Shown here piece after piece: positions 51,075 to 59,942 of a stretch of 64,000 nucleotides of DNA. The notes beneath the pieces are model-generated. The model ran no database searches. It worked only from the letters and a program-made list of their open reading frames with translations, and was not told the origin of the DNA. This stretch comes from Blautia coccoides. Its GTDB lineage: Bacteria > Bacillota > Clostridia > Lachnospirales > Lachnospiraceae. Within the stretch, counting starts at the first letter, position 1. The number at the start of each line of letters is the position of its first letter. The DNA lies in NCBI RefSeq assembly GCF_034355335.1, contig NZ_CP136422.1, positions 809,001 through 873,000 on the forward strand. Direction: 5' to 3'. Position numbers and translations under genes: made by a program.

Positions 51075-51389
51075 ATGACAAACTTATTAGAAGCGCTTAT
51101 GATACTCTGCTTCGGCTTATCATGGCCGATCTCAATCCGCAAATCTTGGATTTCCAGAACAGCAAAAGGAAAGAGTCTGTTCTTTGAATTCTTTATCTGG
51201 ATCGGTTACGTATTCGGTATTGCCCGTAAAGTAATCCTGTGGGTGGAAGCAGGAGCGGCAGGAACATCACTTGACTGGCTGTTCTATCTGGGATGGTTCT
51301 TCTACATACTGAATATTGTGGAGATTTCTATTGATATGGCACTTTATTTCAGAAATGTAAAGCTGGATAAGGCGAGAGAAAAAGCCTGA
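51075..51389 (+). CDS. Small three-helix membrane protein (PQ-loop-like)
   Basis: A 104-residue protein with three hydrophobic segments: LLEALMILCFGLSWPISIRK, FFEFFIWIGYVFGIARKVIL and DWLFYLGWFFYILNIVEISI. The FGLSWPISIRKSW stretch resembles the PQ-loop of SemiSWEET-type transporters. It is the last gene of the fumarate operon, 27 bp after fumB. Small transporters of C4 acids are not known in this form; the substrate is unknown. Confidence 0.6.
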   Translation: MTNLLEALMILCFGLSWPISIRKSWISRTAKGKSLFFEFFIWIGYVFGIARKVILWVEAGAAGTSLDWLFYLGWFFYILNIVEISIDMALYFRNVKLDKAREKA

Positions 51390-51484
51390 GTTGCTAGGAA
51401 GCTGAGAGGCTGAATAGTAACGGCCTGAAATGTGCCAGTGAAAAGCAACCAGCGATCAACATACAATAAAAAGGTATGGCGCAG

Positions 51485-51510
51485 AGGCCTGCCGCCCACA
51501 AGGCAGGCCT
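51485..51510 (+). terminator. Hairpin at the end of the fumarate operon
   Basis: AGGCCTGCC (51485-51493) pairs perfectly with GGCAGGCCT (51502-51510). No T run follows (GTATATAG), so termination may be weak or aided. It lies 20 bp before the IS3 end. Confidence 0.5.
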
Positions 51511-51600
51511 GTATATAGAAATAGAAGTAGAAAAACCACCCCGTTTTGATATGCCCCCTGTCAAGTAGACAGGTGAAATATTTAAAACGAGGGGCTGATG

Positions 51601-51627
51601 AACGGCCACATTTTTGTGGCCGTTTTT
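51601..51627 (+). terminator. Terminator at the 3' edge of the IS3 element
   Basis: AACGGCCACA (51601-51610) pairs with TGTGGCCGTT (51615-51624), followed by T residues on the plus strand. It ends right at the OrfB stop. It stops transcripts from the fumarate operon from entering the element in antisense. Confidence 0.7.
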
Positions 51628-52593
51628 CTATGCACACCATTTTTCTTTATATTTTTCGATTCGCTTGTTTTTAGGAATAGGGTATTCTTCTGGATGTTCA
51701 GCAGCGATTGCCTCATTCCTTACTTCTAACGGTGTCTTACAATGATACCTGTCTTGAGGACGTTCTGCGCTATAAAACTTCATATATTCCTTTATTGCAT
51801 GTCTCAATGTCGTTTCATCAGTAATTTCATACATCTGATACATTTCTGATTTTATAATTCCCCAGAAACCTTCTGTGGGGCCATTATCAATACAGTGTCC
51901 TACTCTTGACATGGATTGTTCCATTTCATGTTCCTTTAGTTTCTTCTGAAACACTCTGCTAGTATATTGAAAACCTCTGTCACTATGAAAAATCGGCGTT
52001 GCGTTTGGATTGGAGATCACCGCCTTATCAAATGTTTTAAACACCAGTTGATTATCATTCCGGCTGCTGATTACATAGGAAACAGGGTATCGGTCATATA
52101 AATCAATGATTGCACTTAGATACAGCTTCTTTTTTTCGCCCGGTATTTTAAACTCAGTTACATCTGTAGACCATTTCTGGTTTGGTGCAGACGCATAAAA
52201 ATCCCTGCATAGCTTGTTTTCTGCGGTTGTTTCCGGGGGAGAAGATGTGTATTTTTTCTTTTTCTTTCTGATTACAGATTGTATACCCAGTTTCTTCATA
52301 ATCCGATGTACCCGCTTTTTTCCATAAGCAGTATGGTTAAAGCGATTGATCCATGAAGTCATTCTTCGATAGCCTAAGATATGGCCAAAGCGTTGATCGT
52401 ATTCTTTAATCAGTTTTGCCAGCTTAAGATTTTCCGATTCCTGTTTCGGAATCTCCCGGTCCAGCCATTTATAATAAGCTGCCCTTGAGATTTCAAGCTG
52501 TTTGCACATCCATGCAATGCTCCATTGCTCTGTTTCATGGAAATGTCTGATTGCTAAATATTTTGATTCGTAACGCAGCTTTCCAAGCTTCAC
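51628..52593 (-). CDS. IS3-family transposase OrfB (DDE integrase)
   Basis: A 321-residue rve-type integrase with the catalytic triad in WSTDVTEFKI (Asp), FHSDRGFQYTS (Asp) and NGPTEGFWGIIKSEMY (Glu). The N-terminal part is the IS3 HTH_21 domain. It overlaps OrfA by 4 bp; a full transposase would be made by a frameshift between the two. Intact. Confidence 0.9.
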   Translation of the reverse strand: MKLGKLRYESKYLAIRHFHETEQWSIAWMCKQLEISRAAYYKWLDREIPKQESENLKLAKLIKEYDQRFGHILGYRRMTSWINRFNHTAYGKKRVHRIMKKLGIQSVIRKKKKKYTSSPPETTAENKLCRDFYASAPNQKWSTDVTEFKIPGEKKKLYLSAIIDLYDRYPVSYVISSRNDNQLVFKTFDKAVISNPNATPIFHSDRGFQYTSRVFQKKLKEHEMEQSMSRVGHCIDNGPTEGFWGIIKSEMYQMYEITDETTLRHAIKEYMKFYSAERPQDRYHCKTPLEVRNEAIAAEHPEEYPIPKNKRIEKYKEKWCA

Positions 52594-53267
52594 ATCCTTT
52601 CGAATTCTTTCACTTTTTTTAGTAGTTCAACAGCCTTATCCTTTTCTTCCAGCTGGCGTTTCAACCTGAGATTTTCCCGCCGTAAACGCTCCAGTTCATC
52701 CACTTCATCATCTGCTCTGTGATGGCCGCGTTTATCTGTTAAACCGTCTTCTCCATTCACATCATACTTTTTTACCCAGGAATAAACCTGGCTGTATGAA
52801 ACGTTATAAATGAATGCAGTCCCTTTATAATCATGGTTATGTTTAATACAATACTCAACGATTTCTTTGCGTTCAGTAACGGTTGTTTTTCTTCTGGCCT
52901 CTGTCATATAGACCTCCCTTTTCGGAACATAATCCTTAAGTTCCCTATTGGCATTATAACTCACAACCCATTGGCTGAGTACCCTTCTTGAAGAAATGTT
53001 ATATTTAGCAGCGATATCATCTACGCTTCCATCACCAGATAAAACCGCTTCGACACACATGGTTTTAAAATCGGATGAGTAAGAAGCATTCCCCGTTTTA
53101 CGGATAAATGCTCCGATTCCATGAATTCTGTATTTAGCAACCCACTCTTTTAATGTTTTACACCCGATATTATATTTAGTGGCTAAATAATTATAGGAAC
53201 CCGATCCATCAAGGTATTCCTGTGACACCTTTGCACGGAATTCCGAAGTATGAGGGGATTTGGACAT
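52590..53267 (-). CDS. IS3-family OrfA (helix-turn-helix)
   Basis: A 225-residue protein with three HTH segments (YLATKYNIGCKTLKEW; DIAAKYNISSRRVLSQW; FIYNVSYSQVYSWVKKYD) and a C-terminal leucine zipper (LERLRRENLRLKRQLEEKDK). It binds the element ends and pairs with OrfB. It is longer than the usual OrfA of about 100 residues, as in IS150-group members. Start preceded by TTAGGAGG. Confidence 0.88.
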   Translation of the reverse strand: MSKSPHTSEFRAKVSQEYLDGSGSYNYLATKYNIGCKTLKEWVAKYRIHGIGAFIRKTGNASYSSDFKTMCVEAVLSGDGSVDDIAAKYNISSRRVLSQWVVSYNANRELKDYVPKREVYMTEARRKTTVTERKEIVEYCIKHNHDYKGTAFIYNVSYSQVYSWVKKYDVNGEDGLTDKRGHHRADDEVDELERLRRENLRLKRQLEEKDKAVELLKKVKEFERM

Positions 53268-53422
53268 AAAAATACCTCCTAAGTAGATTTTGGTTATTTA
53301 TCTTGTCTACTTAAGAGGTATCATATCATTTCTGGTCAAACGTAGGGGTGGTTTTTTACCGCCTGGTTCTAAGATTCAGACTGGTCACATAAACTGATAC
53401 AGAATGTGACCGGGGGCCGGAC

Positions 53423-54658
53423 ATGAACAGACAGAAATGGAAAAAATATGGTTTTATGGCAGAGGTCATTGTGCTGACCCTGACAGCAGCGCTTTGCTGG
53501 AGAGATGTCTCACAAGGCGCATTTGCCGCCGGACGTGGCACAGCCCAGGCAGAAAATAATTCTGCATCAGAAAGTGCAGAGGATTCGGGAACGGACAATG
53601 GAGGGGATTCGGGAACGGATAATGCAGAGGATTCCGGAATGGACAATGGAGGGAATTCCGGAACGGATAGTGCAGAGAAGGACTACATAAAGTGGGTGGA
53701 CTTCCATGTGACAAGTGAAGCCATGCGGCAAGCCTGTGCCTATGATGTGGACACCTATGGGCAGGAAGGCCATGTTAACTGGGTGGATCTGCTGGCTTAT
53801 CTGGGAGCCAGATACGGCGGTGATTTCAAGCAGTATAAGGCAAAAGACATGGATGAGATTGCCGAAAGGCTCCAAAAAGGCGAGACTACAGTGGAAAAAC
53901 TGTCCGCTGAGATCAATTCTTTTGACTACTACCGGGAAGCCTACGGCGCAGTTCTGGATGGGTTGGTTGGAGAATATCAGATAGAGGCAGAGGACCGGGG
54001 AAAGGTAAGCTGGACAAAAAAGTACGGCCTGAAGGGTTTCAGTCCTATAGCAAAAAGTTTTCCCTATAACGATTATGATGATTTTGGTGTGGCGAGAAGC
54101 TATGGGTATAAGAGAGAGCACCTGGGACATGACATGATGGGGCAGACTGGAACACCGATCATAGCTGTGGAATCCGGATATGTATCAGCTATGGGATGGA
54201 ACCAGTACGGAGGATGGCGTCTGGGTATCAGCAGCTTTGACGGCAGACGATATTATTATTACGCCCACCTGCGTCAGAACTTTCCGTACTGCAAATCCTT
54301 GGAAGTGGGCAGTGTTGTTCAGGCCGGGGATGTTGTGGGCTATATGGGACGAACAGGATACAGCGCAAAGGAAAATGTGAATAATATTGACACGACCCAT
54401 CTGCATTTTGGACTACAGCTTATCTTTGACGAGTCCCAGAGGGAAGGGAATCATGAAATCTGGGTGGATGTCTATGAATTGGTAAAATTTTTGTATAAGA
54501 ACCAGTCAGAGGTGGTCAGGGATGATGCCACAAAGGAGTGGTCAAGAATGCTCCAGATGAAGGACCCGGAGGCTTTGGAGTATTTGAAGACTGCAAAGGA
54601 GCAGCCGGCAGCAGGCACGGATTCGGAGAAGCCGCGAGCTGAGCTTCCAGGATTGTGA
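53423..54658 (+). CDS. M23-family metallopeptidase (LytM-like), secreted
   Basis: A 411-residue protein. It has an N-terminal signal/membrane segment (AEVIVLTLTAALCW), a degenerate 12-residue repeat rich in SGTDNGG (about 50-90), a middle domain without a known family, and the M23 domain with HLGHDMMG (His-x3-Asp) and DTTHLHFGL (His-x-His) as zinc ligands. It cleaves peptidoglycan cross-links, or is an activator if inactive; the zinc set looks complete. The ribosome site is poor and the IS3 element ends 67 bp upstream, so the native promoter may have been moved away. Confidence 0.82.
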   Translation: MNRQKWKKYGFMAEVIVLTLTAALCWRDVSQGAFAAGRGTAQAENNSASESAEDSGTDNGGDSGTDNAEDSGMDNGGNSGTDSAEKDYIKWVDFHVTSEAMRQACAYDVDTYGQEGHVNWVDLLAYLGARYGGDFKQYKAKDMDEIAERLQKGETTVEKLSAEINSFDYYREAYGAVLDGLVGEYQIEAEDRGKVSWTKKYGLKGFSPIAKSFPYNDYDDFGVARSYGYKREHLGHDMMGQTGTPIIAVESGYVSAMGWNQYGGWRLGISSFDGRRYYYYAHLRQNFPYCKSLEVGSVVQAGDVVGYMGRTGYSAKENVNNIDTTHLHFGLQLIFDESQREGNHEIWVDVYELVKFLYKNQSEVVRDDATKEWSRMLQMKDPEALEYLKTAKEQPAAGTDSEKPRAELPGL

Positions 54659-54662
54659 AAAG

Positions 54663-54721
54663 AAGAGACCTTATCAAAGGCAGCAGTGATATTATACTGT
54701 CTTTTGGATAAGGTCTCTTTT
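54663..54721. terminator. Terminator of the M23 gene
   Basis: AAGAGACCTTATC (54663-54675) pairs with GATAAGGTCTCTT (54707-54719), then TT. The long loop (31 bases) has its own weak structure. It lies between convergent genes. Confidence 0.65.
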
Positions 54722-54766
54722 GCTCATGATATAATTTTTTCGGTCAGACCGAGAGTCAGTCCGGTG

Positions 54767-55630
54767 TCAGGCCAAAAGTCGGGCCAGTAGTACAAGCACG
54801 TATACGTGCAGCGGGTAATACATATAGAAAAAGTATTTCATTTTCTTTCCCCGCTGTCCGCTGTAAAGCAGGATAAAAGGTAGGGAGAGGACCATAAACC
54901 ACTGGTCATTCAGGATGAACAGATTCTCATAGGTCATTCCTTCGCCGGCTGCGGTAAAGAAGAAGAATCCCGACATAAGTACATAGAAGACAGAGAGACC
55001 GATTTTCTTATTTCTGAGAAAATAAAAGCCGGTTCCAAGGAACACCCAGTAAACAGAGCCTTCCACAAAAATCGGTGATGGCACCAAAGTATACAGGGCC
55101 TGGAATACAATCCTTCCGATGGGTGAAACTGATGCGGTATTTCCCATGTACAGAGTGACCCCAATACCTGAACCTATGGGAATGAGCACCATAGCCAGTG
55201 CAATCCCTATGTTTTTCCAATTTTTCTTTTTTATATTTCCCAATAACAATTCGATGGCCCAGATATAAAGGCCCACAATAAATAAGGTGGCAAACATGCC
55301 GTTAATGACCATGGCACCATTTGGGTGCGGAAGAAAGGAATTGACCAGGTCATTGCCCACTGACATGAGTACAGATGCAAGATACAGCCTCTTGAGATAT
55401 GCCATCCTGTCATGTGTGTGTGAAAAACCCTCTGCCATGGCAAACAGAAACAGCGGTGCGGAAATCCGGCCAAGCAGGGTGAAGATATGTGGGATCGGAA
55501 GGATTCCGCTTCCCAAATAATAATAAATATGGTCAAGTGTCATCAGCAGAAGCGCCAGAACTTTCAGGGAGTAGGACGTAAATCCCCATTTGGCGGCGCC
55601 TGTCTTATTTATAACTGCAGCTTCGTTCAT
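54767..55630 (-). CDS. TraX-family membrane protein
   Basis: A 287-residue protein with about eight hydrophobic helices, starting KVLALLLMTLDHIYYYLGSG and with LGRISAPLFLFAMAEGF. This is the TraX family (acyltransferase-3-like), named for F-plasmid pilin acetylation, but in Firmicutes it is a common chromosomal protein whose substrate is unknown. The D-H in TLDHIYYY and R in GRISAP are the conserved catalytic-like residues. It has GGAGG before ATG and stands alone. Confidence 0.8.
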   Translation of the reverse strand: MNEAAVINKTGAAKWGFTSYSLKVLALLLMTLDHIYYYLGSGILPIPHIFTLLGRISAPLFLFAMAEGFSHTHDRMAYLKRLYLASVLMSVGNDLVNSFLPHPNGAMVINGMFATLFIVGLYIWAIELLLGNIKKKNWKNIGIALAMVLIPIGSGIGVTLYMGNTASVSPIGRIVFQALYTLVPSPIFVEGSVYWVFLGTGFYFLRNKKIGLSVFYVLMSGFFFFTAAGEGMTYENLFILNDQWFMVLSLPFILLYSGQRGKKMKYFFYMYYPLHVYVLVLLARLLA

Positions 55631-55934
55631 TTCAAATCCTCCGTAATATGTGTTTTACAGTGATGATTATAGAGCATGGCAGAGATGTCTGCCATCGATT
55701 TACCTTACAAATTCAAAGAATATCTTACAGTTTTGTCATATTAGGATATGTAAAGGACATCTATGCACAGACCGGCTGTCGTCACAGGATTTAACTTTAA
55801 AATATACGAAAACACGACATGAAAGATTTCAAGGTGTCGCAGATATCTCTAATAACCTTCCCGCAAAATGGTATAATAAGGACAAATAAGAAACAGCACA
55901 AACGCTGGAATTCATGGTTGGGAGGACAACAATT
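55631..55934. promoter_or_regulatory. Divergent promoter region of traX and adh-akr
   Basis: About 300 bp. An extended -10 promoter TGGTATAAT lies at 55869-55877, facing right, with no good -35. A dyad CGACA...TGTCG (55815-55839) with TGAAAGATTTCA in its centre lies just before it and may be an operator. Nothing else was recognised. Confidence 0.45.
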
Positions 55935-57017
55935 ATGGCAGTAAAAATGCTTCCGAAAAAGATGGCAGGCGCAATACTTCCGGGCAACAGCTCTGTGGAA
56001 ATGAAGGAGTTCGATGTTCCGAAACCGGGTCACGGACAGGTATTGATCCAGACAAAGGCAACTACGATCTGCGGCAGTGATATCCGCTGCATTTACAGGG
56101 AACACGTGGGAAAAGGGCCGGAGGGATATATTCCGGGCATGGTGGCAGGCCATGAGCCCTGCGGTGTTATCGTGGAGGAGGGCGAAGGCCTCCGCAGATT
56201 CAAAAAGGGTGACAGGGTGATCGTATATCACATTTCCGGATGCGGTGTGTGTAATGACTGCCGCAGAGGATATTACATTTCCTGTAAGAGCAAATTTCGT
56301 CAGGCGTACGGCTGGCAGAGAAACGGCGGAATGGCCCCGTACATACTGGCAGAAGAAAAAGACCTGATCGCCCTGCCGGATGAACTGACATACAAAGACG
56401 GTGCACAGGTAGCCTGCGGATTCGGTACGGTTTATGAGGCGATTGAAAAGATCGGTATCAGCGGAAATGACGCGGTTTTGGTGACAGGACTTGGCCCTGT
56501 AGGCCTGGCAGCACTCATGCTTGCCAAAGCACTGGGAGCGAATCAATTGATCGGCGTGGAAATGAATGATTACCGCATTGACCTGGCTAAGAAACTGGGA
56601 CTTGTGGACCATGTATTCAAACCGGGCGAGAATACCCTGGACGAGATTTTGGAAGTGACCAAAGGACACGGTGTAGAACGTGCCATTGATGCCAGTGCCA
56701 ATGATGCTGGCCGTCAGCTTGCTATCCGTGCCACAAGAGAGTGGGGCAAAATTGCATTCGTTGGAGAGGGCGGAACCTGTACCTTCAATCCAAGCCCGGA
56801 TATTATTCACGGACAGAAGACCATTTATGGTTCTTGGGTGACAAGTCTGTGGAGAATGGAAGAGCTGGTTGAGCGTCTGGTGCGCTGGAATATCCATCCG
56901 GAAGATTTGATCACAGATGAATTCTCCATTGAGAGAGCAGGTGAGGCCTATAAGCTGATGGCGGGCGGACAGTGCGGCAAGGTTGCGGTTGTATTCGGCA
57001 GCCAGGATGAAAGGTAG
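55935..57017 (+). CDS. Zinc-dependent medium-chain alcohol/polyol dehydrogenase
   Basis: A 360-residue enzyme. Catalytic zinc ligands lie in TTICGSDIRCIY (Cys) and GHEPCGVI (His, Glu). Structural zinc is bound by the four Cys of SGCGVCNDCRRGYYISC. GLGPVGLAALMLAKAL is the NAD-binding loop and GVEMNDYRIDLAKK carries the Glu that favours NAD. The ATG at 55935 has GGGAGG before it. It is 6 bp before an aldo/keto reductase, suggesting a sugar-alcohol or ketose route; the substrate is unknown. Confidence 0.85.
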   Translation: MAVKMLPKKMAGAILPGNSSVEMKEFDVPKPGHGQVLIQTKATTICGSDIRCIYREHVGKGPEGYIPGMVAGHEPCGVIVEEGEGLRRFKKGDRVIVYHISGCGVCNDCRRGYYISCKSKFRQAYGWQRNGGMAPYILAEEKDLIALPDELTYKDGAQVACGFGTVYEAIEKIGISGNDAVLVTGLGPVGLAALMLAKALGANQLIGVEMNDYRIDLAKKLGLVDHVFKPGENTLDEILEVTKGHGVERAIDASANDAGRQLAIRATREWGKIAFVGEGGTCTFNPSPDIIHGQKTIYGSWVTSLWRMEELVERLVRWNIHPEDLITDEFSIERAGEAYKLMAGGQCGKVAVVFGSQDER

Positions 57018-57023
57018 GTTTTT

Positions 57024-58037
57024 ATGGGGAAAGGAGTAGATCCGGCAAAAGTGCCTTACAGAACCTTATATACGGGCGTCAGAATGCCGGCAATCGGTAT
57101 GGGGACATTTGGCTCTGACAAGTATTCTGCAGAACAGGTGTCAAATGCAGTGTATGGTGCTGTGGAAAACGGATACCGTCTCATTGACTGCGCATCTGTC
57201 TACCAGAATGAGAAGGAAATCGGAGAAGTGCTCAGAAGACTCTTTGACAATGGAGTTGTGGAGCGGAAAGATTTGTTCATCACTGGAAAGGTGTGGAATG
57301 ACATGCACGGGGAAGGAGAAGTAACAGCATCCTGTAAACAGAGCCTTTTAGATTTGGGCCTGGATTACCTGGATCTGTACTTTGTACACTGGCCATTTCC
57401 CAATTACCATGCACCCGGCTGTGACGGAGATTCCAGAAACCCGGATTCCAGGCCGTTTTCCACAGAGGAGTTTATGAGTGTGTGGAGACAGTGTGAACAG
57501 CTTTTGGAAGAAGGCCTCGTGCGCCATATCGGTATGTCTAATATGACCATACCGAAACTAGAAGCAGTGCTTCCCCTGTGCAGAGTACAGCCGGCTGCCA
57601 TTGAGATGGAGCTGCATCCGGGCTTTCAGCAGCCGGAATTGTTTGCGTACGCACAGGAGCACAATATTGTGCCTATCGGTTATTGTCCCATTGGCTCGCC
57701 CTCACGCCCGGAGCGCGACAGAACCTCTGAGGATATTGCGGATACCCAGATGCCGGAAATCTTGGAAATTGCCCAGGCACATCAGGTACATCCGGCGGTG
57801 GTGTGTTTAAAATGGGCGGTACAGCGCGGGCAGGTGCCGATTCCCTTCTCCGTGAAGGAGCCACAGTATATCAGCAATCTGAAATGCACCACTGAGGACC
57901 CGCTCACTGAGGAGGAGATGGAGAAGATCCGCCTTGCCGACAAGAACTGCCGTCTGGTAAAAGGACAGGTATTCCTTTGGGCCGGGGCAAAAGGCTGGGA
58001 AGATCTGTGGGATCTGGACGGGACGATCACAAAATAA
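57024..58037 (+). CDS. Aldo/keto reductase
   Basis: A 337-residue AKR. The catalytic tetrad is Asp in RLIDCASVYQNEKEIG with its Tyr, Lys in LFITGKVWNDMH and His in LYFVHWPFPN. C-terminal IPFSVKEPQYISNLKC resembles the cofactor-binding I-P-x-S loop. It reduces an aldehyde or ketone with NAD(P)H. It is co-transcribed with the dehydrogenase upstream, and ends before the large hairpin at 58113. Confidence 0.85.
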   Translation: MGKGVDPAKVPYRTLYTGVRMPAIGMGTFGSDKYSAEQVSNAVYGAVENGYRLIDCASVYQNEKEIGEVLRRLFDNGVVERKDLFITGKVWNDMHGEGEVTASCKQSLLDLGLDYLDLYFVHWPFPNYHAPGCDGDSRNPDSRPFSTEEFMSVWRQCEQLLEEGLVRHIGMSNMTIPKLEAVLPLCRVQPAAIEMELHPGFQQPELFAYAQEHNIVPIGYCPIGSPSRPERDRTSEDIADTQMPEILEIAQAHQVHPAVVCLKWAVQRGQVPIPFSVKEPQYISNLKCTTEDPLTEEEMEKIRLADKNCRLVKGQVFLWAGAKGWEDLWDLDGTITK

Positions 58038-58112
58038 TGGAAAGCCCAGCGGGAGGAACAATTTCATTTCGGATAATAAAATTTTTTGAAGATTCGGTCA
58101 TGATACAGTGAA

Positions 58113-58149
58113 GGGGGATGCTGCACGAGTGTTTCGTGCAGCATCCCCC
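58113..58149. terminator. Long perfect hairpin between convergent genes
   Basis: GGGGGATGCTGCACGA (58113-58128) pairs with TCGTGCAGCATCCCCC (58134-58149), a perfect 16-bp stem with a 5-base loop. It has no T run on either strand. It lies between akr and asrC and probably acts as a shared 3' stabiliser or terminator. Confidence 0.6.
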
Positions 58150-58166
58150 CTGTTCATGTCAGAGCG

Positions 58167-59135
58167 TTATTTTGTATAGTGGACTCCCTTCCAATACATA
58201 GGAGTGGTGACCTCTGCGATTTCAGGAAGCTGCACGCCGTCAAGGGCCCATTTCTTAAATTCCTCAAATCCGGTCCGGTCCACAATATATCCGATGTGTT
58301 CCTTGCCGCCGGGAGCGGAGCGGTCGATATAGTGCTCCACATATTTGTAGGTATTCAGTATGATCTTAATGATACTGTCCTCATCCACCCATTTGATGAA
58401 ATCCTCACCCAGACGCGGATTCCTTTTTCCGGTACGTCCCAGAAGTGTAAGGCGGTAATACTTCTTTTCATCCCTGGTCCAGGCGGAAGCAGGGCAGTTC
58501 AGAACGCATTCTCCGCAGCCGATGCACTTTTCTTCGTTTCTCTTTGGACGGTAATTTACTGTTTCCAGTGCCTCCACGGATTTGCGGCGGCAGTATTTGA
58601 CGCAGGCACCGCAGTTTACGCAGCGTTCAGGATCCAGGCGCGGGAGGGTCATGCCCATGATGCCGAAATCATGCATACGCACTTTTGCACAGTCATTTGG
58701 ACATCCGGTGAGAGCAATCTTGAAATGCAGATCATTGGGGAAGATTGCCTTTTCAATTCGCTTTGCAAATGCCGTGGTGTCATAACAGGCATAAGGACAT
58801 ACCCGGTTTCCAATACAGGCGCTCACATTTCTGGTTCCTGAGGCCGGATAGCCGGTGCCGGGGTCGGTCTGGTTGATGTCCAGTCCCTCGATAATGGGCT
58901 GGAGCATTTCATTCACTTTGGGCATATCAGCGTAGTCTATGCCGGGGATTTCAAAGCCCTGGCGGTTGGTGATGTGTACGGTTCCGTTTCCATACTTCTC
59001 TGCAATATCCTGTATCATGGATAGATAGCAGGCATCCATATGACCACCCGGTACACGGACACGGGAGGCTGTTTTGCCGCGCTCTTTTGTGACGCGGAAC
59101 GCGTTTTTCTTTAAAGCCTTTGTATTGACATCCAT
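58167..59135 (-). CDS. asrC: Anaerobic sulfite reductase subunit C
   Basis: A 322-residue siroheme enzyme: TNRQGFEIPGIDYADM, then ACIGNRVCPYACYDTT and IALTGCPNDCAKVRMHD, the four Cys that bind siroheme and its [4Fe-4S]. A ferredoxin domain follows (CVNCGACVKYCRRKSV, CIGCGECVLNCPASAW). It reduces sulfite to sulfide. The ATG at 59135 has GGAGG 8 bases before it; an in-frame GTG at 59144 overlaps that site. It ends the asrABC operon. Confidence 0.93.
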   Translation of the reverse strand: MDVNTKALKKNAFRVTKERGKTASRVRVPGGHMDACYLSMIQDIAEKYGNGTVHITNRQGFEIPGIDYADMPKVNEMLQPIIEGLDINQTDPGTGYPASGTRNVSACIGNRVCPYACYDTTAFAKRIEKAIFPNDLHFKIALTGCPNDCAKVRMHDFGIMGMTLPRLDPERCVNCGACVKYCRRKSVEALETVNYRPKRNEEKCIGCGECVLNCPASAWTRDEKKYYRLTLLGRTGKRNPRLGEDFIKWVDEDSIIKIILNTYKYVEHYIDRSAPGGKEHIGYIVDRTGFEEFKKWALDGVQLPEIAEVTTPMYWKGVHYTK

Positions 59136-59147
59136 TCCCTGCACCTC

Positions 59148-59942
59148 CTAATCCAGCAGCTGTCGGCCTTTAGTAAAGTTAAAAACAGGGCCGTCCAGAC
59201 ATACATAGACATCATTGATTTTACAGTGGCCGCATTTTCCAAGACCGCAGCACATTTTGCGTTCCTGGGAGATCCAAATCTGCTCTTCTTTTAAGCCTCG
59301 GTCCATAAGGGCCATGGTGGAGAAGCGCATCATGGCAGGAGGGCCTACGACAATGGCGCAGGCGTCTTCCATGTGCTCAAATTCCAGACCGGGGATATAG
59401 GCGGTTACAAGGCCTTCTTTATAAGAAGGATTGCCTTCACAGCTGTCGACTGTGAGGATCAGGCTGAGGTTCTCCTCCCAGAGCTTTAAATCACGGCGGA
59501 ACAGGATATCATTGGGTGTTTTAAAGCCTGCAATGACAGTGACGCTCTTTGCGGCCTCGGGGTTGCGGGCAAAATAGTCGATCACGCCCCGGACAGGGGA
59601 GACACCGGTGCCGCCTGCTACTATGACAAGCTCTTTATCTTTATAATCTTCCAGGTCGAATCCGTTTCCGTAAGGTCCGCGTAGCAGCAGGGTGTCCCCT
59701 TCATACTGTTCAAATACCTCATTTGTGACTTTACCTACACGGCGGATGGTCAGATCCACAAAGTCGTCCCCAACGCCGCTGACAGAAATAGGGGCTTCGC
59801 CGAATTTGGGGATGGATACCTCAAAGAACTGTCCGGGTTTTACATCACCTGTGTATTCCATGCGGAAGGTATACTCTATATCTGTGTGGCGTATGACATC
59901 TTTTATTTCAGAGCGGAAAGGAATATATTCATTTTTTGTCAT
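59148..59942 (-). CDS. asrB: Anaerobic sulfite reductase subunit B
   Basis: A 264-residue FAD/NAD-binding protein: LTIRRVGKVTNEVFEQYEGD, LVIVAGGTGVSPVRGVIDYF, VGPPAMMRFS and the [2Fe-2S] motif KMCCGLGKCGHCKINDVYVC. It takes electrons from NADH. It overlaps asrA by ATGA and is 12 bp before asrC's ATG. It is paralogous to FlxA at 46350. Confidence 0.93.
   Translation of the reverse strand: MTKNEYIPFRSEIKDVIRHTDIEYTFRMEYTGDVKPGQFFEVSIPKFGEAPISVSGVGDDFVDLTIRRVGKVTNEVFEQYEGDTLLLRGPYGNGFDLEDYKDKELVIVAGGTGVSPVRGVIDYFARNPEAAKSVTVIAGFKTPNDILFRRDLKLWEENLSLILTVDSCEGNPSYKEGLVTAYIPGLEFEHMEDACAIVVGPPAMMRFSTMALMDRGLKEEQIWISQERKMCCGLGKCGHCKINDVYVCLDGPVFNFTKGRQLLD

Larger units (their letters stand above)
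51531..53356 (-). mobile_element. IS3-family insertion sequence (IS150 group)
   Basis: About 1.83 kb. The ends have inverted repeats AAAAACCACCCC (51531-51542) and GGGGTGGTTTTT (53345-53356). It carries orfA and orfB in overlapping frames. No clear target duplication is visible. It lies between the fumarate operon and the M23 peptidase gene. Confidence 0.82.

Noticed and set aside
53560..53690. CRISPR-like short repeats in the M23 gene
   Set aside because: The repeats are imperfect, in frame and encode a low-complexity Ser/Asp/Asn/Gly linker; no spacers.
58113..58149. Insertion-sequence end or transposon inverted repeat
   Set aside because: The arms are only 5 bp apart and lie between convergent genes, so a hairpin in RNA is more likely.
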